Origin: Bacteroides caecigallinarum
GTDB taxonomy: Bacteria; Bacteroidota; Bacteroidia; Bacteroidales; Bacteroidaceae
Assembly (NCBI RefSeq): GCF_021531075.1
Contig: NZ_JADYTJ010000015.1
Coordinates: forward strand, 1-58,810
Direction: 5' to 3'
DNA length: 58,810 nt
In this document: positions 51,975-58,810 of the stretch, one piece after another
How positions within the stretch are numbered: position 1 is the stretch's first letter
Layout of the letters: each line of letters starts with the position of its first letter
Made by a program: the position numbers and the translations under genes
The notes under the pieces: generated by a model
What the model saw: only the letters and a program-made list of their open reading frames with translations
The model's database searches: none
What the model was told of the DNA's origin: nothing

Positions 51975-54032
51975 TTACTTTTTCAGTTCCGGATAACTGA
52001 TACGTGTATGATACATAGTTTTCAGTTTTTCCTTGAATACACTTTTCACAGTTGCAATATCCTTGAAGGTAATAGGGCATTCTTTGAAGTATCCTTCTTG
52101 TACTTGTGAGTCTATTATTTTTTCAACCAGGGCAGAAATGCTTTCTTCAGTATATTCTGACAGACTGCGTGATGCAGCCTCTACCGAGTCAGCCATCATA
52201 AGTATGGCCTGTTCCTTGGTTGCAGGATTAGGTCCTGGATATTGGAATGCCGTTTTGTCCACTTCTTCATCGGGATGTTCATTCTGGTATGAAATATAAA
52301 AGTATTTTGTCAGTCCATTCCCGTGATGAGTTCTTATGAAATCTTTTATTACCGACGGAAGATTATGCTTGTCGGCAAGTTTCAGTCCGTCTGTTATGTG
52401 GCTTATCACTATCTGGGCACTCTGTTTGTAGTTTAGCTGGTCGTGAGGATTCACACCCGACTGGTTTTCTGTAAAGAAAGCAGGGTTCATCATTTTCCCA
52501 ATGTCATGATACATGGCACCGGTACGTACCAACTGACTGTTTGCTCCAATCCTGTTTGCCGCGGCAGCGGTAAGATTGGCAAGCTGAAGAGAATGCTGGA
52601 ATGTTCCAGGTGCAATCTCTGACATTTCGCGCATCAGTTTTGTATTTATGTTAGATAGCTCCACTAATGTTACATTTGATGTAAATCCGAAAATCTTCTC
52701 AAGTATAAACAGTAGTGGGTATGTGAATAGCAGAAGAAGTCCGTTTATAATGAAATTCATATATACATACGTGCTGAGTTGTGCTATTTCGCTCACGTGT
52801 ACCAGGTCAAGTGCAAGATACAACAAGGAATATGTTACTGTAACTATAAATGCGCTATACAACAACTGTGAGCGTTGTGATAGCTCTCTCAAACTGTATA
52901 TGGCAGCCATACCTGCAACAGCCTGCAACAATATAAACTCATGAGGAGTTCTCAGTGCTATTGAAGTGATAAGAATTGTAATGATGTGTGCCATGAAAGC
53001 AGTGCGCGAGTCAAGAAATATTTTTATCAGCATCGGAATCATGGCGAATGGTACTATATAAACGCTTAGAAAAGCATGCTCTACCATTAGGAATGCTATG
53101 ACCGGAAATACTGTTATGATACTGAAAAGAAGATATAGTTTGCCTTTAACTTTATAGAAATCTTGACGGAATATTTCCAAGTAGACCATGAATAATGCAA
53201 TCATGATTGAAACATACAGGATTTGTCCGAAAAGAGTCAGGCGTTTTTCTGATACAGTTTCACTCCTGTTGTTCCATTCTTTCTGCATAGATTTAAGTAT
53301 GTCAAATTTCTTCTGGTCTATAATTTCCCCACGGTCTATAATCTTCTGACCGTTCATGACAAAACCTGTAGCCCAGGATATGTTAGAAAGAAGTTCCTGT
53401 TTGGCCGTCATTGATTTCTCCGAATCATATGACAGATTTGGAGTAAGGTAGTCATTCAGATTGCATTGCTGAAGCAATACTTTGTTAAAGTGTATTGTGT
53501 CAGAGTTAATAAGCTTTTCGTAGGCTTCCTTTATCGTATATAGTTCGTTTATATTTTTTTGAACAGCAGTGTTTTGCGAAATAGCCTGAATCGTAGTTAT
53601 TCCCTCATTCTTTAACTGCTCAAGGTCAATGGGTGATATAATACCCGTTTCGTATATTTTTTCCAGAGTCTTTTCGATATATCTACGATAATTGGCGTAA
53701 TCCTTTATTATCAGTGTTTTGTCATTATAGTCTTTTTTTAGTTTTCCAATCATGTCTGATTGAACATCATTATTAAACTGGAAATAAGGAGTATAATATC
53801 TCAGGAGACTGTCTTGTTCTGCCTTTACCTGCTCTTCTCCTTTGTATATGGGAAAGTCAAAAGAAGCTTGAAGAAGTCCGTATTTCCACGGCTTGTTAAG
53901 TTCAAACTGATAGTTGAACTTACCCTCTTTAGGCATAAAATAAACAATGATAATTACGGTGACTATAAAAATGGCACATTTGTATAGCAGTTGTTTGTAT
54001 GAAAATGTATTGTTTTTCTGGAAAGTTTTCAT
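51975..54032 (-). CDS. 7TM-HD family phosphohydrolase (PgpH-like)
   Basis: This 685-residue membrane protein has one N-terminal helix, an extracytoplasmic 7TMR-HDED-like domain (about 40-260), seven membrane helices (about 270-455) and a cytoplasmic HD domain with GTFQHSLQLANLTAAAA, GAMYHDIGKMMNP (metal-binding HD), HITDGL, IRTHHGN and ADSVEAASRSL. PgpH-type enzymes degrade cyclic di-AMP. ATG 54032 is chosen over an upstream TTG because it begins the basic, signal-like MKTFQKNNTFSYKQLLYKC. Confidence 0.9.
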   Translation of the reverse strand: MKTFQKNNTFSYKQLLYKCAIFIVTVIIIVYFMPKEGKFNYQFELNKPWKYGLLQASFDFPIYKGEEQVKAEQDSLLRYYTPYFQFNNDVQSDMIGKLKKDYNDKTLIIKDYANYRRYIEKTLEKIYETGIISPIDLEQLKNEGITTIQAISQNTAVQKNINELYTIKEAYEKLINSDTIHFNKVLLQQCNLNDYLTPNLSYDSEKSMTAKQELLSNISWATGFVMNGQKIIDRGEIIDQKKFDILKSMQKEWNNRSETVSEKRLTLFGQILYVSIMIALFMVYLEIFRQDFYKVKGKLYLLFSIITVFPVIAFLMVEHAFLSVYIVPFAMIPMLIKIFLDSRTAFMAHIITILITSIALRTPHEFILLQAVAGMAAIYSLRELSQRSQLLYSAFIVTVTYSLLYLALDLVHVSEIAQLSTYVYMNFIINGLLLLFTYPLLFILEKIFGFTSNVTLVELSNINTKLMREMSEIAPGTFQHSLQLANLTAAAANRIGANSQLVRTGAMYHDIGKMMNPAFFTENQSGVNPHDQLNYKQSAQIVISHITDGLKLADKHNLPSVIKDFIRTHHGNGLTKYFYISYQNEHPDEEVDKTAFQYPGPNPATKEQAILMMADSVEAASRSLSEYTEESISALVEKIIDSQVQEGYFKECPITFKDIATVKSVFKEKLKTMYHTRISYPELKK

Positions 54033-54083
54033 AATCAAATTATATTTTGAGTGCAAAATAAGCAAAAAACGGGAAAATTAGAT

Positions 54084-54091
54084 TACTTTTG
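54084..54091 (+). promoter_or_regulatory. -7 box of gltX
   Basis: TACTTTTG matches TAnnTTTG, 26 bp before the gltX ATG at 54118. No clear -33 box. Confidence 0.5.
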
Positions 54092-54117
54092 CATAACATT
54101 TTTATTTGAAAATCAAT

Positions 54118-55644
54118 ATGTCAGAAAGAAAAGTAAGAGTTCGTTTTGCACCTAGCCCTACAGGTGCGTTGCATATCGGCGGTGTACGTACTGCTTTGTA
54201 CAATTATCTCTTTGCTCGTCAGCATGGTGGAGATCTTATTTTCCGTATAGAGGATACTGACTCAAACCGTTTCGTCCCCGGTGCGGAAGAGTATATTATC
54301 GAATCATTCAAATGGTTGGGTATCAACTTCGATGAAGGTGTAAGCTTTGGTGGAAACTACGGACCGTACCGCCAGTCGGAACGTCGTGATATATATAAAA
54401 AATACGTTCAGGTTCTGCTTGATAATGGTAAAGCATATATAGCTTTCGATACTCCTGAGGAACTTGATGCCAAGAGAAAGGAAATCCCTAATTTCCAGTA
54501 TGATGCCTCTACACGTCTTTCAATGCGTAACTCATTGTCGATGAGTAAGGAAGAAGTGGATGCTCTTATCGCAGAAGGTAAACAGTATGTGGTACGTTTT
54601 AAGATTGAACCAAACGAAGATGTACACGTAAACGATATTATCCGTGGTGACGTAGTTATCAATTCATCTATCCTTGACGATAAGGTGTTGTACAAGTCGG
54701 CAGACGAACTTCCTACATATCATCTGGCAAATATAGTAGACGACCATCTGATGGAAGTGACTCACGTAATCCGCGGTGAGGAATGGTTGCCTTCCGCTCC
54801 GCTTCACGTACTTCTTTACAGAGCATTCGGATGGGCAGACACTATGCCTGAATTTGCTCATTTGCCTTTGCTCCTTAAACCGGACGGAAACGGTAAGTTG
54901 AGTAAGCGTGACGGCGACCGTCTTGGTTTCCCTGTATTCCCATTGGAATGGCACGATCCTAAAACAGGTGAAGTTTCTTCCGGTTACCGTGAATCTGGTT
55001 ATCTTCCTGAAGCTGTTATCAATTTCTTGGCCCTGTTAGGCTGGAATCCGGGTAATGATCAGGAAATCATGTCCTTGGACGAGCTGGTTAAATTGTTCGA
55101 CCTGCACCGTTGCAGCAAGGCAGGAGCTAAGTTCGATTACGAAAAAGCTCGCTGGTTTAACCATGAATATATCCTGAAGAAAGATGATGCAGAAATAGCA
55201 GAGCTCTTCAAGCCAGTATTATCGGCACACGGAGTAGATGCATCAGCTTATAGCGATGCTTATCTTACTTCTGTAGTTTCATTGGTTAAGAGTCGTGTAA
55301 ACTTCGTGAAGGAATTGTGGGAACAGTCTCGTTTCTTCTTCGTGGCTCCTGATACATATGCTGAAAAAGATATTAAGAAACGTTGGAAAGAAGACACTCC
55401 ACGCATCATGACGGAACTGATAGAAGTTCTTCGTGGTATTGAAGACTTCAGCTCAAAACCATCGGAAGATATTGTTATTGGCTGGATAACAGAAAAGGAA
55501 TATCATATGGGTAATGTTATGAATGCTTTCCGTCTTGCTGTGGTTGGTGAGTGTAAAGGACCTCATATGTTTGATATTACCGAGCTTCTTGGCAAGGAAG
55601 AGACTATCAAACGTATAGAAAAAGCAATTAACGCAATAAAGTAA
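54118..55644 (+). CDS. gltX: Glutamyl-tRNA synthetase
   Basis: This 508-residue class I synthetase has [21 protein letters not shown] (shortened: [10 protein letters not shown], the HIGH motif, about 14-23), [10 protein letters not shown], and KLSKRDGDR (KMSKS-like, about 260-268), then a C-terminal anticodon-binding domain. It charges tRNA-Glu. The ATG at 54118 gives [12 protein letters not shown]; an upstream TTG is less likely. It leads a unit with the acyltransferase 7 bp downstream. Confidence 0.96.
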   Translation: MSERKVRVRFAPSPTGALHIGGVRTALYNYLFARQHGGDLIFRIEDTDSNRFVPGAEEYIIESFKWLGINFDEGVSFGGNYGPYRQSERRDIYKKYVQVLLDNGKAYIAFDTPEELDAKRKEIPNFQYDASTRLSMRNSLSMSKEEVDALIAEGKQYVVRFKIEPNEDVHVNDIIRGDVVINSSILDDKVLYKSADELPTYHLANIVDDHLMEVTHVIRGEEWLPSAPLHVLLYRAFGWADTMPEFAHLPLLLKPDGNGKLSKRDGDRLGFPVFPLEWHDPKTGEVSSGYRESGYLPEAVINFLALLGWNPGNDQEIMSLDELVKLFDLHRCSKAGAKFDYEKARWFNHEYILKKDDAEIAELFKPVLSAHGVDASAYSDAYLTSVVSLVKSRVNFVKELWEQSRFFFVAPDTYAEKDIKKRWKEDTPRIMTELIEVLRGIEDFSSKPSEDIVIGWITEKEYHMGNVMNAFRLAVVGECKGPHMFDITELLGKEETIKRIEKAINAIK

Positions 55645-55651
55645 TATAAAT

Positions 55652-56518
55652 ATGACATATCACCTGCTCTCTTTTTTCATGAAGCTGTTGGCTGTTTTGC
55701 CTTTCAGTGTGCTGTATTTTTTATCGGACTGTATTTTTTATCTGATATATTATCTAGTCCGGTACAGACGTGCTATCGTACGTAAAAACCTGACGGAATC
55801 TTTCCCTGAAAAAAGTGAGCAGGAGATTATCTATATAGAAAAGAAATTTTATAGGTTCTTTACAGATAATATATTTGAAAGCTTTAAAATGGCGACAATC
55901 TCTCCCAAAGGAATAAGTCGTCGGATAAAGTTTACAAATGTGGATGTTGTAAATTCAATCTTAAGTGAGGGGAAATCAATATCTTTATATTTGGGCCATT
56001 ACGGGAATTGGGAATGGGTGTCGTCTATGCCTTTACATTTGAAAGAAGGCGTGGTGGCTGCTCAGATATATCATAAACTTCATAATGATGATATGAACAG
56101 GCTTATTCTCAATAATCGTGGACGTATGGGGGCTGTTAGTATCGAAATGTATAAAACGGCGAGATATATAAATGAGCTGGCTAGCCAAAATAAGGTTTCT
56201 ATTATAGGTTTCATTGCAGATCAGTCACCGAGGAAGAAAGATTCGCGTTATTTCATTCCATTCTTGAATCATAATGTTCCAGTACTTACCGGAACCGAAA
56301 AAATTACAAAACATTATGGCTTCGAAGCTTTCTTTATTAGAATGAAGCGTGTAAAAAGAGGGTTTTATGAGGTAGAGTTTGTAAAAATGCATGATAATCC
56401 AAAATCATTGCCTGATTTTGAGCTTACATCTATTTACTTTAGTCTGTTAGAAAATATGATTAAGACTGCTCCTGAACTCTATTTGTGGACGCACAATCGT
56501 TTTAAACATGCAATATAA
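55652..56518 (+). CDS. LpxL/HtrB-type lysophospholipid (lipid A) acyltransferase
   Basis: This 288-residue protein has an N-terminal membrane segment (about 5-40), RRAIVRKNLTESFPEKSEQE, the catalytic HxxxxE/D motif in LYLGHYGNWEW (about 113-123), and DQSPRKKDSRYFIPFLN (about 190-206). These are the motifs of secondary lipid A acyltransferases. It adds acyl chains to lipid A precursors at the inner membrane. It lies 7 bp after gltX. Confidence 0.9.
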   Translation: MTYHLLSFFMKLLAVLPFSVLYFLSDCIFYLIYYLVRYRRAIVRKNLTESFPEKSEQEIIYIEKKFYRFFTDNIFESFKMATISPKGISRRIKFTNVDVVNSILSEGKSISLYLGHYGNWEWVSSMPLHLKEGVVAAQIYHKLHNDDMNRLILNNRGRMGAVSIEMYKTARYINELASQNKVSIIGFIADQSPRKKDSRYFIPFLNHNVPVLTGTEKITKHYGFEAFFIRMKRVKRGFYEVEFVKMHDNPKSLPDFELTSIYFSLLENMIKTAPELYLWTHNRFKHAI

Positions 56519-56568
56519 TTGTGTTGAAATAATGTAAAGTAAAATCAAGAGAAAAGAGTAATAAAATT

Positions 56569-57561
56569 ATGGATATAGATTTTGTAGTCACATGGGTTGA
56601 TATGGATGACCCAAAATGGCAGGCCGAATTTGCCAAATACTCCGGCAAAAAGGAGAATACCAAGAACGGAGTGTCCAAAGCAAGATTCCGGGACTATGGG
56701 TTCTTGAAATACTGGTTTAGAGGAGTTGAGAAGTTTACTCCATGGGTGCGCAAAATACATTTCGTTACTAGCGGACAAAAACCTGAATGGCTTGACGGGA
56801 ATAATCCTAAAATTAACCTTGTCAATCATAAAGACTATATTCCGGAACAGTTTCTTCCTACATATAACTCAGTAGTCATAGAGCGATATATTCATCGAAT
56901 ACCTGATTTGGCTGAACATTTTGTCTATTTCAATGATGATTTCTATATTATAAGTCCTACGGGAAAAGAACGTTTTTTCCGTAATGGTTTGCCATGTGAT
57001 ATTGCAGTTTTCCAATATAATCCTTCATGGTCTCAATGGTATCGGAGAATAAAGAATAATTTGAAGATAATAAACCGTTGTTTTGATAAGAAGGAAGTTA
57101 TGGAACACAATCATGACAAGTGGTTCCATCCTGGTTACGGCTCACGTGCACGTTGGAATTATATACTTAAGCCTTATGGTAAGTTTATTACTTTACGTAC
57201 CCCTCATAATGCACAACCGTATCTGAAGAGTACTTTTGAGGAAGTTTGGGCTGTGGCGGAAAAGGAACTTACAGAAACTTCCGTCAATAAGTTTCGTGCA
57301 TTAAATGACTATACACCTGAACTGTTTAGAACATGGCAGATATGTCGGGGTAATTTTGAGCCATATAATACATATAATGACACAAAAATGTTTCCTCTTA
57401 TGGTAAGGCCAAAACAGGCTATAAAAGCTATTTATAACCAATCATATAAATTAATATGCCTGAATGATAATGTACATATTCGTAATTATGAACAGGTTAT
57501 GGAGAATATAAAGAATGCTTTTGAATCAATCCTTCCTGAAAAATCAAGTTTTGAACTGTAA
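56569..57561 (+). CDS. Stealth family capsular polysaccharide phosphotransferase
   Basis: This 330-residue protein has the Stealth conserved regions: DIDFVVTWVDMDDPKW (CR1, residues 2-17), RDYGFLKYWFRGVEKFTPWV (CR2, about 44-63) with HFVTSGQKPEWL, EHFVYFNDDFYI (about 116-127) and a later HNHDKWFHPGY region. Stealth proteins transfer hexose-1-phosphate groups to build capsule or exopolysaccharide. It opens a glycan-synthesis locus that continues past the right edge. Confidence 0.9.
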   Translation: MDIDFVVTWVDMDDPKWQAEFAKYSGKKENTKNGVSKARFRDYGFLKYWFRGVEKFTPWVRKIHFVTSGQKPEWLDGNNPKINLVNHKDYIPEQFLPTYNSVVIERYIHRIPDLAEHFVYFNDDFYIISPTGKERFFRNGLPCDIAVFQYNPSWSQWYRRIKNNLKIINRCFDKKEVMEHNHDKWFHPGYGSRARWNYILKPYGKFITLRTPHNAQPYLKSTFEEVWAVAEKELTETSVNKFRALNDYTPELFRTWQICRGNFEPYNTYNDTKMFPLMVRPKQAIKAIYNQSYKLICLNDNVHIRNYEQVMENIKNAFESILPEKSSFEL

Positions 57562-57587
57562 ATATTCTAATCTCAATTCTTATCCCG

Positions 57588-58460
57588 ATGAATAAAGTAT
57601 TTGCTGAAATAATAGCAGGAGTTATTCCTCATAAAATGACACGTAACAGGTGGCGTGGAATCCTTCGATATGGACTCTTGAATGCTATAAAGCTGAAATA
57701 TCGAATGAAACGTGATAAGACTGTTCCAAAGTATTATCTTGCGGTATGTGCTATAGCTAAAAATGAAGGACCTTATTTTAGAGAGTGGATTGAGTGGCAT
57801 AGGAAACAAGGGGTAGAGAAATTCTATATATACGATAATGAGAGTAATGACTATACCAAAGAAGTTATCTCTCCTTATATTGAATCCGGTTTGGTTGAAT
57901 ATAATTACTGGCCTGGTCAGAAGCAGCAATTGGCAGCATACGATAATTGTTTTGAAAAACATCGTACCGAGGCACGTTGGATTGCTGTTATTGATTTGGA
58001 TGAATTTATTGTTCCAATCAAGGATAAAAATATTCAGGATTTTCTACGTCGGATGGAGAAGTTCTCATCCGTAGAGATAAATTGGTTGGTATATGGAAGT
58101 AGTGGCGCCAAAAAACAGGTACCTGGTGATATTATGGATAGATTCAGGAAACATTCCCTTCCAGATCATCGCCTTAATACACATGTAAAAAGTATTGTAG
58201 ATCCTAGGCGGGTGTGTACTATGGTAGGATGTCATGAGGCTGCACGAATATCAGGTCAGGCGGCAGATTCACACGGCGTACCATTGAAAAAAGGCTTTCG
58301 TGACCGTACGCCGCAACAGGATATTATTCGCATAAATCATTATGCTGTAAAATCATACGAGGAATTCTTGGCTAAGCGTGCACGTGGACGTGCCCGCATT
58401 AATACGTTGCGTGATTTTGACTATTTTAAACAATATGATTTGAATGATATAGAAGAATAA
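57588..58460 (+). CDS. Glycosyltransferase family 92 (GT-A) protein
   Basis: This 290-residue protein has YLAVCAIAKNEGPYFREWIE (about 45-64), KFYIYDNESNDYT, YWPGQKQQLAAYDNCFEKH and WIAVIDLDEFIVP with the metal-binding DxD-like DLDEF (about 145-150), as in GT92/DUF23 enzymes. It adds a sugar to a surface polysaccharide; donor and acceptor are unknown. It ends in DIEE, and its stop codon abuts the stop of the convergent GT4 gene; both lie in one perfect palindrome. Confidence 0.88.
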   Translation: MNKVFAEIIAGVIPHKMTRNRWRGILRYGLLNAIKLKYRMKRDKTVPKYYLAVCAIAKNEGPYFREWIEWHRKQGVEKFYIYDNESNDYTKEVISPYIESGLVEYNYWPGQKQQLAAYDNCFEKHRTEARWIAVIDLDEFIVPIKDKNIQDFLRRMEKFSSVEINWLVYGSSGAKKQVPGDIMDRFRKHSLPDHRLNTHVKSIVDPRRVCTMVGCHEAARISGQAADSHGVPLKKGFRDRTPQQDIIRINHYAVKSYEEFLAKRARGRARINTLRDFDYFKQYDLNDIEE

Positions 58461-58475
58461 TCATTCTTCTATATC
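58446..58475. terminator. Perfect 13-bp palindrome across two abutting stop codons
   Basis: GATATAGAAGAAT (58446-58458), loop aatc, ATTCTTCTATATC (58463-58475). It includes the last codons and stops of both convergent genes, and is a likely bidirectional terminator. Confidence 0.85.
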
Positions 58476-58810
58476 TAATATATCCAGATAATATTTAATA
58501 TATTGGTCAACACAATTGTCCCAATCAAAACGAGAGGCACTTTTTATTAGTCTTTCTGAATAATCGCTGGAGGCATCATATAATGCTAATTTATCTTTTA
58601 ATACTTCTGCCATCTTTTGTGGAAATAGATCTTCCCAATAAAAAGCTTCATTTCCACCAATTTCAGGCAGAGAAGTTAACTTTGAAAGAAACACAGGTTT
58701 GCCAAACTTCATTGCTTCAATAGGAGGAAGTCCAAAACCTTCACATAATGATGGAAAGAGAAAAGCTCTACAAAATTTATAGAGTGTAGCTTTCTCTGAT
58801 TCTGTTACAT
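58461..58810 (-). CDS. GT4-type glycosyltransferase, partial (N-terminus beyond right edge)
   Basis: The frame is open to the window edge and gives the C-terminal 115 residues. It has YKFCRAFLFPSLCEGFGLPPI EAMKFGKPV, the E-x7-E donor-binding signature of GT4 enzymes (Glu in CEGFGLPPIE), then LPEIGGNEAFYWED. It uses a nucleotide sugar to extend a surface glycan. A downstream in-frame ATG at 58712 is internal, not the start. It is convergent with the GT92 gene with no gap. Confidence 0.88.
   Translation of the reverse strand, partial: VTESEKATLYKFCRAFLFPSLCEGFGLPPIEAMKFGKPVFLSKLTSLPEIGGNEAFYWEDLFPQKMAEVLKDKLALYDASSDYSERLIKSASRFDWDNCVDQYIKYYLDILDIEE

Overview
The window reads as a chromosomal segment of a gut-type Bacteroidales (Bacteroides/Phocaeicola/Prevotella group). 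The evidence is a SusC/SusD/SusE-type locus under a hybrid two-component regulator, a Bacteroidetes (type V) fimbrial operon, a fused SecDF, FrdCAB, S41 and M3 peptidases, and promoters with the Bacteroides -7 box TAnnTTTG. No rRNA, tRNA, CRISPR array, intact IS element or prophage was seen. The genus is inferred from gene content; no 16S gene is present.

Layout. (1) 1-10351, minus strand: hybrid two-component regulator, then SusC, SusD and a SusE-like lipoprotein cut by the left edge; any enzymes of this glycan-use locus lie outside. (2) 10542-23106: a small Met/Cys-rich periplasmic protein, a PIF1-type helicase, a GNAT-like protein, parE-coaD-S41 protease, and the fumarate reductase operon frdC-frdA-frdB, which carries a four-helix-bundle (23S rRNA intervening-sequence type) gene between frdA and frdB. 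(3) 23107-32022: a probable small RNA, a TPR/AraC-type membrane regulator with a paired dyad upstream, and a five-gene fimbrial operon. (4) 32023-34200: a phased palindrome array, a truncated Rpn-nuclease relic, a HEPN/MNT toxin-antitoxin pair and an intact Rpn-type gene. (5) 34227-48532: housekeeping genes (dprA, thioesterase, dus, DUF2851, dapB, signal peptidase I plus a degenerate paralogue, WbqC-like, an HU-like/winged-helix protein, two rhomboids, EEP phosphatase, M3 peptidase). (6) 48709-58810: secDF, a PgpH-like HD phosphohydrolase, gltX, an LpxL-like acyltransferase, and the start of a surface-polysaccharide locus (Stealth phosphotransferase, GT92, GT4).

Two kinds of non-coding structure stand out. 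First, at least ten intergenic gaps hold the same composite repeat: a left arm rich in GTTGAC and ACTAG words ending in AGG, a short loop, and a right arm starting with CCT and rich in CTAGT and GTCAAC words. At the frdA-frdB junction the two arms enclose the four-helix-bundle gene, and the right arm supplies its stop codon. This is the layout of a 23S rRNA intervening sequence, but in a protein-coding operon. Second, short palindromic units occur in sets of four at exact 22-bp or 11-bp steps: in the leader of the HU-like gene, in the leader of the rhomboid operon (two sets) and upstream of the HEPN/MNT-Rpn cassette. The flanking bases change in a paired manner, which suggests constrained structure, either phased protein-binding sites or RNA hairpins.
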